64,000 nt of DNA from Pyrocephalus nanus (taxonomy: Eukaryota > Chordata > Aves > Passeriformes > Tyrannidae): NCBI GenBank assembly GCA_038380795.1, contig CM076263.1:13568709-13632708 (forward strand), in the 5' to 3' direction. A model generated the notes under the pieces. It did not search any database. It had not been told where the DNA came from and was given only the letters and a program-made list of their open reading frames with translations. Below, in pieces: positions 11,701 to 23,950 of this stretch (position 1 is the stretch's first letter; each line of letters starts with the position of its first letter). The position numbers and the translations under genes are program-made.

Positions 11701-14700
11701 TTATTTTCTTATGACTTTGAAAGATGGTTATTTAGTTGAACATAGACTCATGAGGGTACTCTCGGCAGTCACAGTCTCAGGTAGCAAATTTCCAGCAAGC
11801 CAGCCAGAATACCACAGACATTTCACATCCTACTCCACACTTAAGGTTCAACAAACATGGATTTCTTGTTCTAGCAAGAGCAGTACATGTGTTTGCATGG
11901 TTGAACATTCAACAGGGTAGTACTAAAAAAAGGAGTGGGCAGGCTTTTAACAGAGATGAGCTCCCCAGTCATGTTCATCTGAAAGATACAATTGTAGGAC
12001 CAGCTAAACAAGACAACACCAGCCACCTGGATGATGGAAGAAGAAAATATTAAAGCAACAATCTTGTGGTTCTAAGTGAGCCAGAGCTAAGTGTGTGTGT
12101 GAAAAGAATCCCAAGGTCAAGCTGGAAAGCCACTTGAAGCATGATTGTTCTTTGTGGGTGAAGGCAGACACAGGACTGTCTGTAAGGTATGTGTGCAGAT
12201 AAGCAACACCTGGCCTGGCTTGATAGCTTGGACCCTTATTCTGCACATAAATGGAGTCATAAAGTTACAAGAGAGTTCCGCCTGGACAAAGTCTGTCTCC
12301 TGTGGATTCATTTGCTGCAAAGGATGCTGAGGGAGGGATTTTCGCTGCATACAAGCAGATGAGCAAACCTTAAAAGGCCTTGTCATAAAGAGTGGGCAGA
12401 ACGGGCAAGACAGCAGAGCAGATGTTTAAACTAGTATTCTTCCAAGAGTAATGCTTACCAGGCTAAGGATGACACCTGTCTTCTGTACACCTCAGTTGTT
12501 ACATTGCTTCTTATCCATTCCATGATCCTTTCAGGAAGGTCGGTTGGTTGGGGGGTTTTGTTTGGGTTTGGTTTTGTTGTTTTGTGGGGGGTTTTTTCCA
12601 CAAAAAGAAACCCTAGAAGAAATGGAAAAACTTTAATGCTGAGTGCTACATAGATTAATACAAAACCCGAATTAGTAGATTTAATTTTGCTATGATCCAA
12701 GGGAATTAACTGTATAAAACCTCTTACAGGGACAAAAAAGCTTGAGTAAAAGCCAAATAAAGGTTCTCTCACAGAATGCTACATATTACAGTTTCAAAAG
12801 GAAGCTACAGTCTCATCTTACAGCCATTCAGATCTGCTTGGTGATCCAGCTGCAGACTAGGTCTTGTGGAAAAAAGGGCAGCATTCAGTCAGATAAGAGA
12901 GCTGACCTTACACACCAAGCCATCACATGACTCTAGAATTAATACAATTAGAGATGGGAACATGCAGTTAGGGTCATGTCTGTTTGACCAAAGGACATTA
13001 CTTCTGCATTTGCTAGAAGTCAACTGTGAACCAGTACCCGCAGTTATATGCACAGTGATCTGTAGCAGTTGGAGACTGGGGTCGAGATTGCTGTAACCAA
13101 GTTCTCCCAGACCAGACCAACACTGACAGGAACCTAAAAATGAATGTGGCAGGCACAGCATTCTTCAGGATGAAGGTGTTCACAGTACATGCCATTCTTT
13201 GTTCATTAACTAAATAATAGAAAAACCTTGCCTGTTTCAAGTAAACTGTTTCATTCCATTATAGAATATTGTACAGTTTATGATATCTTTTTAAAAACAA
13301 GCTAGTTCAGCTTTCCCTCAAACAGCAAGAGGTTCCTATTTGTCAGCCTCTAATGCTTCCCTCTTCTAGGGAGGTCACTTCAGAAGAGAGCGATTCCAAC
13401 ATCAAAGCTCAGTGCATGCCACTCCAACAACCAGAAATCAAACTGCCAAAACATTTTTTATGTTCAGAATTTTTTGAAATTAGGTACATGTTGTCCCAAT
13501 AGCAGGCTATACAAAAGCAGCTGGTTTATGTTCTGTCAGGGCACCACCTGAACTGTATACAAAGTAGAAAGCAGGCAGAACAAAGAGCAGTCATGCAAGG
13601 TTAGGCAAACAGAAGTAAGACACACCTGCAATTTCACTAATCGTTGGCACTCACATGCTTCTGCAGAATAAATCTATTACACATCTATTGACATAATGGT
13701 AAAATTCCATTACAGATCACCCTTATTCCCTGATTTCACATTTGACATTGACAGTGTATCAAATGCTCTGAACTAGATAAATTTCAGACTAAATACACAG
13801 CCTCATTTTAAGAGGACTGACTGAATTTGGTACTGCATTATATAATTGCACAAGTAATGATTATATGAATAACACCATGACATTATTCAGCATGACACTG
13901 GATTCTGGAAATTATTTCATAGTCCTCCATCCCACAAATAGGAAAGAAATGTTTGGTAACTATCTTCCACTTTCTTAGCATTATTCTAAATAAATTCCAG
14001 TTTTACACCCCTTCCCTCGTAATTGCAAAGCCATGCAGCGAAAGAGAGACAGAACATGCATTTCCTTTTTTTGAATTTGAGGAACTGAAAGGTGATACCA
14101 AAGTATTGAGCGTTTCTGAATTTGAGGATTTTGAAAGGTGATACTGTAGTACTGACCTTCTTTCTTACACATATTATTAGATACAATAAACTCATGAAGC
14201 TCACATACAATAAATAAAGACCCCTGCTTCATATTTTCTGTGCATAAATACAAATACTTATTTTGCTTATTTTCAAGAGCAGTAATATTTACTTCAAATA
14301 ATACAGTGATGAAAGACGTGTAGGACCAAATACTCTGTAACACATTTTAATAAATTCAATGTCTCTCAGTAGTTTTATAAATAACACTTCTCATACTCCT
14401 CAGCTACCACAGTTTATGGTGCAAGTCTAACAGCTAAGACTGAGTGCAACAATCCAGTTGTTACTGAGGCAGCTCTGACCAGGTGAGCCACAGAAAAGAC
14501 TGTGAAGGCACATATCTCCAGTTCACCTCTTTGCTCACTTAAACTTATCAAAATGAAACAGGATGGACCCAAAGCAAACCTAAACTTGTTTTGAGCAACA
14601 TCTGTTACTCAAAGCCACAGGAGGCAAATATGAATCAATGTTCATTAATACATATAGTTAAGTAAAAAGAGTAGGCACTTTTCATTAACTTTTGGGAAGC

Positions 14701-15204
14701 GGCTCTGTAGTTACTAGAGATGCACCATAACAGTGTCATTCCTAAGACAGCTAAATCAGCATAATGCACACAAAAATTCTGATCACATCCTGAGTTCACA
14801 CTAACAAGCAATAAAATGGAATTTGTCCATTTAGGCAGTTATGCTTTTGTTCACTATTGAAGTTAACAATTTTCTTAAACAGGAAAAAACAAACAAAAAA
14901 AAAAAAACCAACCAACCAAACAAACAAAAAAAACCAAACAAACCCAAACAAAGAAGGTGAGTCAGTCTATTTTTTGTGCTAACAAACCATTTTTATAAAT
15001 ATATCCCTAATTTAAGTATTTTACCAGAGATCGAATACATTTGTGAAGCCTATCTCATAATTTCTAAGTCAACTCACATCTGTCTCAGTTATAATTGCTG
15101 TATGAAATTCAGAGACTGCAGTCTAACACTTAAATTCTTATAATTTAAAATGGTATAATTTATGAGGGTCACTCATTATTCATACTTGCAGAATCAAGGC
15201 ATAC

Positions 15205-15425
15205 ATTTCACAGAAGCACAAAATATGCTGAGTTGGAAGGGACCCACAAGGATCATGGAATCCGACTTTTAGCCCTGCTAAAAGACAGGACCATCCCCAA
15301 GAGTCACAACATGTGCCTCAAAATCATAGTAATTCACTGTCGTTCTAAGATGCTGTACCAAATACAGTATGATCATTTCTCCCATGTTTTACAGGACTTG
15401 AAACATGCTCTACTTGGTTCCTTGC
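15205..15425 (-). repeat. CR1 LINE 3' fragment
   Basis: The segment starts with 'catttcacagaagcacaaaa', then 'gagttggaagggaccc' and 'gatcatggaatccgac', which is the inverted CR1 3' end. It extends inward to about 15,425 and is truncated. Confidence 0.75.
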
Positions 15426-15599
15426 TATAAACTCAAACTAGCCAAATACATCTGTGTTAATATCCACGATGTCTTCCCTGTTCATTTCAAATACAAATTT
15501 TGGCCACAAACTCTAAAGTTGTTAAGAGTCTGCCAGATAAGGGATAATGTCTGACATTACTAACTACTTCCACTTCTACACATACCCTTTTCTTCCTCC

Positions 15600-15625
<26 letters not shown>
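15600..15625. repeat. Poly-T tract
   Basis: An uninterrupted run of about 25 T. It could be a mononucleotide repeat or the remnant of an inserted poly-A tail; no element body was identified beside it. Confidence 0.85.
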
Positions 15626-15631
<6 letters not shown>

Positions 15632-15894
15632 AAGAGTCAGTTTATAACCAAAGTAATCAAGTGATCATCATCAGGCTTAGTAGTAACCTCTGCTCAGAGG
15701 ACTAATTTCCTAAAAGTAAATCCTCTTTCTTTCAGCTTTCTTTCTAGAGAGCAAAACATCCAACAATGAGAAGGTAAGGGGGGGACCCCACAGCAGCCTA
15801 CATCTTCCTCACGGGATGTGGGGGAGGCAGCCAAGGGGAAGTTGCTGATCTCCTCTCTCTGGTGACCTGTGACAGCACATGAGGAAATGGAATG

Positions 15895-15992
15895 AAGCTG
15901 CATCAGGGGAAGTTCACGTTTGGCATTAAGGATTTGGACTCACTGATGCTTACAGGTCCCTTCCAAACTGCAGTATTCTGTGATTCTGTGAG
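15895..15992 (+). repeat. CR1 LINE 3'-terminal fragment
   Basis: The segment contains 'ggggaagttcacgtttggca', then 'acaggtcccttccaaactgc' and ends 'tgtgattctgtg', the plus-strand CR1 terminus. Only about 100 bp remains. Confidence 0.7.
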
Positions 15993-18794
15993 CAGGAACC
16001 TACTTGAACCCAGTAAAATTCCTGTGTTGGTTACTTTCTCCAAGTATTTTTATGAGTTCATTACCATCTATTTTAAGTGTCATAGTTTAAGAAAATTTGG
16101 ACAACCTGCACAACTTACAAGTTCTTGAAGCTGCTATTTAATGATAAAAATGTATCAGTCATTGCAGCGCAAATCTACATTTTTTGGATGATTCTGTATT
16201 TTTAATTAAAGCTAAAAACATTTCCCTAGTTTAAATAATACTAAATATATAGTGGAACAACGCCCTTGTATTTTAACTTCTGTTTCTTTATCTTTCAACA
16301 CACTTAAAAGTTGTCCCAGATCTACTAAAGTAGGACAATTATGTATATCCAAGACATGACTTGTTCTTGTATGTTCAAAGTTTTCAGGTATTAAGAGATA
16401 TTAGGCTAGCCCAGTTTCACAGTTACATATATTAAGGCAGTTAGTAAGTGTTGACAGGATATCTAGGACAAAAATAATTCCAAAGTGTATCACTATAACC
16501 AGCCTGTTCTCTAGCAGAATACACATTTACACACACACACCTCAAGAAGGACAAGAAGAGTATATGGTTTGGAAGGAAAGAACATACTGTAGCAATCTAC
16601 AGAATCTACTTTACACTCACACCATATATCCATATGCATATATAGAGAGATATTTATATACAAACCCAAAATAAGAAAACAGTTGTGGCAATACCTCTGA
16701 AGGACAAAATCACAGCTTTCCCTCTTCCATCAACCACAATTGTTGGCATCACAATTTTCCTGTTGTTCTTCCACCAGTTTAGGAACAGAGCCTTGTCTCT
16801 GAACAGCCAACACTCTACACCTTCCCACATTAGTAAGAGCAGCCTTAAAACCACATAGTTCTACGCACTGAAAGATCACAAATCCCTCATGAATCCCTTC
16901 ACCTGAGATCATTTTACCCTAGAATATGGAGTGAAACATTTTTTGCTTCAACATAATTTATGTCATGTCATTCAGAAAGAATGTTTCTTCTCAAACATCA
17001 GAAATTTTCAGAAAAATACTGGGATGCAACTTTGTGTGAAGCTGTAAGAATTTGAATGTTAAGACTTCCCAGCTCTGAAAAGAACAGTGAGAGGTAGTAA
17101 AGCCCAAACTGGGCCACTGTCTTTCAAATATCTGGCTGGGAGTTTATTTGAACAGATTCTTAGCAAAAACAAAATAAAAGGCAAACTGAGATCACCGTTC
17201 CCTCAAACAACTTATCTTTCACCAGTCTTGAGACCAAAGCACTTTGGAAGGTGGGGGGAAAAGACTAGCACAGCAACTCCACACATTATAAAATTTAGCT
17301 TGGGGGTTTAGTGCCAAAGAGAATACAGCTTTGAGGAAAGAAGAGATGGACACAGGCTGCTCAGAGGCTACTCCAGTCAGGAGGGAGGCAGAGTTCCCTT
17401 CCAGGGAGAGGTGAGGGCTTGCCCACTGCAGTGAGGAGGCAACACCCTCATCCTAGTTCACCCAGTGCCCCTTCCAGGCTCTGAAGTCTCTTTGGTATTT
17501 GCCCAGAAGTCTCACTTGGCTTTCCCACAAACCATCTCCCAATGGGAGTATGTAGGGTATAATACAAGAAAAATGCTACTAGAGATGTCTTCTGCTCCTT
17601 CACACATTTCATGGCAAACTCAGGTTTGGGGAAATTAAAACCCAAACCACTAAAAATCCTCCAAGAGAAGTGTACATCAACCCCTTTTTAAAATTTGTAG
17701 CAACTTCTATTTTACCAACTTGGTATTAACAGACACACACCTCTTCCATTGCAGCTACTGGTAAGGTCAAAGCCAGATTTCACTGTATATTTAAAGAAAG
17801 TGTGGATAACAATTTCTGGAAAAAAAACAGTCACTGCATATACATCCAGCTTTCAAAACAGACAGAGCTAAAGTAAGCTGCAGCACTGCCTGAGGCACAG
17901 GAAGAAAACATACCACTTCCTTTATCAAATGAGTCAGCACACAACCATTTGGTGTTTTGGTTTGGTTTGGGTTGCTTGGGGGGTTTTAATTGGCTGTTCC
18001 TTAGATAAAAAATTGTATCTGACTAATGACTATGCAGGAAGGAAGAACAATATGTATCCAATCAAAACACTGATTTCTTCTATAAATTGAACCATTTCTG
18101 GAAGCAGACGCAATTTTGTCGTTTAGGTTTTACATTTTTTGTTGCATTTGATCTGTTTGGCAACTCTTTCATAAGACAGACAACAGCAAAAATATCTGTG
18201 CCTGCAAGTAAGCAGCTTTTCATGGTCTAAAGTACCAAAGTAAATGGCACTTTTTTCCTAAGTAGTTTAGTGGAACAGGCTCTAACAGGATGAAGAGTAT
18301 ATGACTTGAAAACGGGAGAATGTCTTCAGTCAATTTTTTTTTTTTTAAGTATTCAAGCAAAAAAATCATGACTATTGTGTGAGTTCATGACACATTACTT
18401 CCACAGACACTGAGGCATTAGTTTTTTCCAGGGAAGTAAAGAGATGGAGAAGGCTAGGGAACAGTATAGTGAAATGCAGTACTATTATAACTAATCAATG
18501 TAAAATAGCACATGATTTACTGTCACATAGGAACAAGATTTTGCTACAAATAAAAGAAAAACTTACTGTTTTTCCATCACACATGGAAGCTACTCATCAC
18601 TCCTGATGTTCATGATAGGTGCTATTTAAAGCAACATTGGAGCAAGTGTCTGATTCCTCTAACAAACGGTATGTGGTCTCAAGATGACTTAACTGTACTT
18701 TCACAGCTGTACCTCTGCATGTTAAGTAACTCAATACTGAAGTGTAAGTTAAAAACAAACAAACAAAATCCACCTATTTTGCACTGACACTGGA

Positions 18795-19253
18795 AAGCTT
18801 TACTTGATGGGGACAACACCCCCATCAAGTTTTTCCAGCAGAGAAGGACTTGGGGGTGCTGGTCATCAGCCAACTGAACATGAGCTCAGCTGTGTGCCCA
18901 GGTGGCCAATGGCATCCTGGCCTGTATCAGGAATAGTGTGGCCAGCAGGACCAGGGAAGTGATTCTCCCCCTGTATTTGGCACTGGTGAAGCCACACCTG
19001 AAATCCTGTGTCCAGTTCTGGGCCCCTCAATCCATGAAGAACATTGAAGTTCTGGAGCAGGTCCAGAGAAGGGCATGGAGGCTGCCAAAGGGTCTGGAGC
19101 AAGTCCTGTGAGAAGCAGCTGAGGAAGCTGGGGGTCTTAGGCCTGGAGGAGGCTCAGGGGAGACGTATCACTCTCTACAACCACCTGGATGGAGGCTGTA
19201 GCCAGGTGGGGTCAGCCTTTTCTCTCAGGCAACTGGAGACAAAACAGGAGGAT
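18795..19253 (+). mobile_element. CR1 LINE, left half, split by a provirus
   Basis: Typical CR1 3'-region text ('gaaggacttgggggtgctgg', 'tccagttctgggcccctcaa', 'aaccacctggatggaggctg', 'caactggagac'). It breaks off near 19,253 at the provirus, and the remaining CR1 3' part resumes at 22,911. Confidence 0.85.
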
Positions 19254-19696
19254 GCAGCTATGGAGGGAAGCGGGGGGTCTGCAGACTCCTTGACAGAGTA
19301 CATGGTTCATGAAGAGTTGAGACCATACCCGTGAGAGCAGAGAAGTCATGTAGCAAGTTGCTGATGGATAAGTTTGGGAAAGTTAGAAATACACAAAGAC
19401 AAGATGGGTGCTTTTACAATGCTAACTGTGTTCATGGTGCAGGAAGTAGATTGCTAATAATTACTATGTTGCAAACTATTGAGCTCTCAGGAAAATTAAA
19501 GCTTTGCTAGACAAAAGTCACCAATAAAGAGAGTGTTAGTATGCTTTATGTAAGAAATATCCAATCAGCAAGCGACACAGTTGCTGTGCATTCTGTATTA
19601 ATATCACTGCCTGCTTTGGAAGAAAGGATTCTGTAAAATTCTGTTACGGTGCCACTTTGGAGTTGATGTTCCTTTTCGGCCGTTACCCCAGTGACA
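19254..19696 (+). repeat. ERV-1 5' LTR (left edge approximate)
   Basis: From about 19,395 to 19,696 it matches 22,612-22,910 with few differences. It has an AATAAA signal in 'caccaataaagag' and ends in ACA just before the PBS. The part before 19,395 has no partner in the truncated 3' LTR, so its start between 19,254 and 19,395 is inferred from where CR1 sequence stops. Confidence 0.75.
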
Positions 19697-19698
19697 AA

Positions 19699-19716
19699 TG
19701 GTGCCCTGCGTGAGGA
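19699..19716 (+). other. ERV-1 primer binding site
   Basis: TGGTGCCCTGCGTGAGG starts 2 bp after the LTR end. It resembles the lysine-tRNA type PBS (TGGCGCCC...) used by ERVK-like elements, with substitutions. Confidence 0.55.
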
Positions 19717-19863
19717 GCGAAGACAACTGAACTGCAGGGTGAGGTGCAGTTGGGAACAGAGCTCCGTGAAGCTGAGAGCAGCAGGGAGCTGTGAAAGGAT
19801 CCGGATCCATATTTGGTGACACCTGGGGACAGCAGGTGAGCCACCAAGAACTATACGGGCACT

Positions 19864-21475
19864 ATGGGGCAAACCACGAGCGCAGATGAAAAACAGGTGC
19901 TTGTGGCTTGGAATGCATGGTATAAAATACGATGAAGGTCATTCATGTCGTTTGTTACATTGGTGCTGCCGTGAGGGGTGAGAGGCCAAGGTATCCACTG
20001 CTTTTAGTATTTCAGCCTAGGAGAACATTGATAAAACACTGTTAGATGCAATTGCACAAGGGGATTGTGAAGTAGAAGGGTTTGCATCCACCTGGAAATT
20101 GGTACTTTCCACTCTTAAGGAGTGGCAGCAAGAACTGCAACAACAAAAAGAAAATCAAGGGAAAGCTGGAGTGGAGGACTTTGCAAAACCGCTGGCTGAA
20201 TTACACACTGATGAATCCCCTGCTTCTCCTGCTTCTCCCCCTGTCAGTGCTGCTGCCCTTGAAATGAATTTTTCTCCTGTGAAACCTTCTCCTCCTAGAA
20301 TGCATACCTCTGCAGCTGTTCTTCCACCGTCCATACATTATCCCTCCCCAGCAGAACAACTGGCTAAGATGGAGAGCAAAAACAATAGGACAATTTGCCT
20401 CCTCTTATTAATTTTTCTAAAGATGAAACTGATTTGTATCCTCCTTTACCTCCTTTCTTCATCATCCTTGGACTCTGATGGAGAGAGTTCCCTTAAGGAA
20501 GCAGAACTTTTGCTTCTAGGGGGGCTGTGTTGTCAAAGGGAGAAGGATCAGGGGAAGAGGGGGAGAGCAAAGGTTGTGGGTTTACCTCCTGCAAAAGCGA
20601 CTGTTTTGCCTAGAGATCCTGGGTCATTTTGGGAAGGCTTGTGAAAAGAAGCTGCTTGGACTGGTAACTGGGAGTTTTGTGAGAAAAGAGGGTATCCTTG
20701 TTCCCAAGAAAAGGTTGAAAGTTCACAAGATGATCTCTTAGCCTTTCCTGTCCCTAACTCAGGGAAAGCTGATGAGCATAATGTATTGGCATGGAAAGTT
20801 ACACAAGATCTACAGTTTAATGTTGGCAAATATGGTATCAATTCATCTCAGGTTATGAGACTGATTCGTGTCATTAATGCTGATTTGTTAGCCCCATATG
20901 ATATTACACATCTGGCACAGATAATGTTTGAACCAGTACAATTACAATTATTTATGGAAAAATGGGCTCAAGTAGCAGATTGTGCAGAGCGTGAAAATAT
21001 GCGGAGAGCTGATGAAGACCCATTAAAGGGTGTGGGGGCACAGGTTCTGATGGGAGCAGATCTTCAAGCCACATGGGACCCCCCCAAGAAGCTCAAAAAT
21101 GGGGTATGACAGCTTTGTTACAGACCGTGGAAATATCAGCCCCATGACAGCGTTATACAGGCGTTAAGCAGGCTAATGGAGAACCGTTTTTGCTATTTGT
21201 TGAAAGGTTGGCTCAATCCTTAGAAAAGCAAGTAGATGATGACACCTTGTGGCAGAAACTTTGTTTGCAACTGGCACAAGATCAGGCTAACACTGACTGC
21301 AGAAAAATTATTGAATCCCTGCCAGGTCAGCCAACCTTAACTGATATGGTGGAAGCTTGTTCTAAGGTGGGATCAGTCAATTATAAGATGTCTGCTTTGG
21401 CAACTATCTTGCGCCCAGCTCAAAAATGTCACACCTGTGGTAATGAAGGGCACTTAAAGGCGCAGTGTCCTCAGA
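19864..21475 (+). pseudogene. gag: ERV-1 gag, broken
   Basis: Gag polyprotein remnant. The ATG at 19,864 begins MGQTTSADEKQ, a myristoylation-type matrix start, and hits a stop after 23 codons. A proline-rich segment lies at about 20,100-20,640. Capsid text begins at about 20,786 (YGINSSQVMRLI, LAPYDITHLAQ) and, after a frameshift near 21,110, continues through a major-homology-like segment (QANTDCRKIIESL). Zinc knuckle 1 (CHTCGNEGHLKAQC, about 21,427-21,468) is intact. Knuckle 2 (CNRCGKQG..., about 21,529) has lost its His and last Cys. Several frameshifts and stops make it non-functional. Confidence 0.85.
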
Positions 21476-21689
21476 GAAAAGGGAAATCCCCTAAGAACAA
21501 TGCTGTGGTTTTTACAGGGACTTGTAATCGCTGTGGTAAACAGGGGGATTTGGAAAGCAGTGTTGCTCCCAATACCATGTTGCAGGACACCCATTACTGG
21601 GAAACGGGAAGGAGAGCGCAATGGGGCACACAGGGACACAAATGCCCCTAGTAATAACTCAGGATCCTCTAGTAATAACTCAAGGACCT

Positions 21690-22420
21690 GGTCAGGGTGC
21701 GATGGGAGCATCGATGTCATTCCCCTGTGTGAATATCTCACAGGGAAGACCACAGGATCAGCAAGCATGGATGTATCCACCACTGACACATTAATTATTA
21801 TGTCAAAGAATGTGACTAAGGTTCCCTTAGATGCTTGGGGACCTATTGGACGAGGACTGAGTGCATTGTTAATTGGACGCTCTAGTAGTATAATTGCAGG
21901 ACTTCTTGTTCATGTGGGAGTGATTGATGCAGACTATATGGGACAAATCTGTGCTATAGTTTCTACAGCTTATCACCTGGTGACAATATGTAAAGGAACA
22001 CAAATAGCTCAACTTGTACCTTTTGTGAGTTGTGTTCCCCAAACCGAGCGCCAGAATGGAAGATTTGGTTCTACTGGTGCACCGCAAGTTTTCTGGTCAC
22101 AGCCGATTTCTGCACAACATCCACAGATGACTTGCATCCTTCGCAACTGATGGAGCTCACCTCCAGTCATCAAAGCGACAGGACTGCTAGACACTGGAGT
22201 TGATGTAACTATCATTGCACAGACATTCTGGCCGGCCTCTTGGCCTTTGGCTATGGTGGAAGCCGGAGTTGTGGGATTGGGAGTTTTGTTTCACAAAATG
22301 CAGTACTTATTACTAATCCTGAGGTTCAAACTGCTACCATCAAACCATATGTAATTGTAGCCCCCTTAACCCTATGGGGTCAGGACTGTCTCTCTCAGTG
22401 GGGGTAAAAATCACTACGGA
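21690..22420 (+). pseudogene. pro: ERV-1 dUTPase-protease
   Basis: The dUTPase domain is open to the stop at 22,150, with recognisable motifs: SASMDV near the start, GRSSSI (motif 2 region), GVIDADYMGQ (motif 3), GTQIAQLV (motif 4) and NGRFGSTG (motif 5). A dUTPase fused upstream of the protease is a class II retrovirus trait. The protease follows in another frame from about 22,155, with LLDTGVDVTII at about 22,184. The catalytic Asp-Thr-Gly is kept but the next Ala is Val. The frame then breaks before 22,410. Confidence 0.85.
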
Positions 22421-22450
22421 TTTTTAACAGGGGTCACTGTACTGCAGGGC

Positions 22451-22611
22451 GTGACACAACCCACCATTGCTTTGACATGGCTTACAGATCCTCCTGCGTG
22501 GGTTGACCTGTGGCCCCTCCCCGTGGAAAGATTATTGGCCTCGCAACAACTCGTTAGTGAACAGCTTGCTGCTGGTCAAATTGAGCCTTCTCAGAGTCCC
22601 TGGAATACACC
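22451..22611 (+). pseudogene. pol: ERV-1 pol, N-terminal stub of reverse transcriptase
   Basis: The frame reads ...WVDLWPLPVERL...EQLAAGQIEPSQSPWNTP, the usual start of the class II reverse transcriptase fingers. It stops at the junction with the LTR at about 22,612, so the polymerase active site, RNase H and integrase are absent. Confidence 0.85.
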
Positions 22612-22910
22612 TACAAGATGGGTGCCTTTACAATGCTAACTGTGTTCGTGGTGCAGGAAGTAGATTGCTAATAATTACTATGTTGCAAACTATTGAGCTC
22701 TCAGGAAAATTAAAGCTTTGTTAGACAAAAGTCACCAATAAAGAGCATGTTAGTATGCTTTATGTAAGAAATATCCAGTCAGCAAGCGACACAGTTGCTG
22801 TGCATTCTGTATTAATATCGCTGCCTGCTTTGGAAGGAAGGATTCTGTAAAATTCTGTTTTGGCGCCACTTTGGAGTTGATGTTCCTTTTAGGCAGTTCC
22901 CCCAGCAACA
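22612..22910 (+). repeat. ERV-1 3' LTR, 5'-truncated
   Basis: Direct repeat of the 5' LTR from 'acaagatgggtgc' to 'caaca'. It includes AATAAA at about 22,736 and is fused directly to the pol stub. Confidence 0.85.
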
Positions 22911-23141
22911 CGTAGTCTTAAGCTGGGCCACGGGAAGTTTCAAGCGTACATTAGGAAGAATTTCCTCAGGGAAAGAATGATTAGATACTGGAACAGGCTG
23001 CCCAGGGAGGTGCTGGAGTCACCGCCCCTGGAGGTGCTTCAGGCAAGACTGGACGTGGCACTCAGTGCCATGGTCAAGTTGACATGGTGGTGTTTGGTCA
23101 TCGTTTGGACTGGATGATCCCAGAGATCATTTCCAACCTGT
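22911..23141 (+). mobile_element. CR1 LINE, right half, split by ERV-1
   Basis: Resumes with 'agtcttaagctgggccacgg', then 'cattaggaagaatttcctca', 'ggaacaggctgcccaggg' and ends 'gatcatttccaacctg'. This is the part expected next in CR1 after the text that stops at 19,253. Confidence 0.85.
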
Positions 23142-23149
23142 AAGTTGAA

Positions 23150-23950
23150 CCACATAAATTCCGCCGGCACAGGCTCACGCCAGCAACTCTTCCCTGGGGA
23201 CCGTGACACGGATCGGCGGACGCCACGGACGCCTGTTATGCAAGAGCTTTCACGCCCCCACACAACCAAAGCTGCCCTGAGTGCGCGCAGGGCCGTCCCG
23301 GCGGGGCGTGGGCTGAGGGAGGGGAGGCAGCCCCAGGCCGGGCCCCGCTGGCCCCCCTGTCCCCGCTGTCCCGCCGGCCCCGCTGTCTCCCCGCTCCCGC
23401 TGTCCCGCCGCTCCCGCCCCGCCGGCCCCGCTGTCCCGCCGGCCCCGCTGTCCCGCCGGCCCCGCTGTCCCGCCGGCCCCGCTGTCCCGCTGCTCCCGCT
23501 GTCCCGCCGGCCCCGCTGTCCCGCCGGCCCCGCTGTCCCGCCGGCCCCGCTGTCCCGCTGCTCCCGCTGTCCCGCCGGCCCCGCTGTCCCGCCGGCCCCG
23601 CTGTCCCGCCGCTCCCGCCCCGCCGGCCCCGCTGTCCCGCCGCTCCCGCCCCGCCGGCCCCGCTGTCCCGCCGCTCCCGCCCCGCCGGCCCCGCTGTCCC
23701 GCCGCTCCCGCCCCGCCGGCACGGCCCCGCTGCGCCTGCGCGGGAGCGCGGCCGCGGCCATGGCGGCGCCGGCGGTGCCCGCTCTGCAGCCCCGGCTGGC
23801 GGCGCTGGGCAGGCGGCTCAGGGCACCGCGGGGCGCGGCCGCGCACGGTGAGCGGCCCGGCGAGGGGGGGGACGGGCCGAGGAGCAGGCGGAGGGCGGCC
23901 CTCAGGGCGGGGTGCAGGGTATCCCCGCGAACGGAGCGTGGGGGTCGGCT
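23150..23950 (+). promoter_or_regulatory. RIMOC1: RIMOC1 CpG-island promoter
   Basis: A CpG-rich block over the minisatellite and RIMOC1 exon 1. TGCGCCTGCGCG at 23,731-23,742 is close to the NRF-1 palindrome. The start codon lies in CGGCCATGGCGGCG, a good Kozak context that also resembles a YY1 site. There is no TATA box. Confidence 0.7.
23345..23722 (+). repeat. 17-bp GC-rich minisatellite at the RIMOC1 promoter
   Basis: The unit CCCCGCTGTCCCGCCGG is repeated many times with variants carrying 'gctcccgctgt' and 'gctcccgccccgccggc' spacers, giving a higher-order pattern. It ends about 40 bp before the RIMOC1 start codon. The minus strand is G-rich in regular runs and so could form G-quadruplexes. 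The long Pro/Arg and Gly/Ala ORFs across it are repeat translations, not genes. Confidence 0.93.

Larger units (their letters stand above)
5760..18790. other. Intergenic stretch between OXCT1 and RIMOC1, no gene recognised
   Basis: About 13 kb of AT-rich DNA between the head-to-head genes OXCT1 and RIMOC1. It contains two small CR1 fragments (15.2 and 15.9 kb), homopolymer runs (T run at about 7,089-7,110, A run at about 10,008-10,021, T run at 15,600-15,625) and A/C-rich tails at about 10,010-10,075 and 14,880-14,955. ORFs of 60-140 codons occur on both strands but none has a recognisable domain, codon bias or splice context. Confidence 0.6.
19254..22910 (+). mobile_element. ERV-1: internally deleted class II (betaretrovirus-like) provirus
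   Basis: An LTR pair brackets a PBS, a degraded gag with one intact zinc knuckle, a dUTPase-protease frame and only the first part of reverse transcriptase. Gag, dUTPase-pro and pol in that order is the betaretroviral layout. Most of pol, all of env and the start of the 3' LTR are missing as one deletion ending near 22,612. The provirus sits inside a CR1 element (18,795-19,253 and 22,911-23,141). The exact left edge of the 5' LTR is not resolved because the 3' copy lacks that part. Confidence 0.85.

Noticed and set aside
16525..16545. Short CA run as a microsatellite
   Set aside because: Too few repeats to report as a locus.
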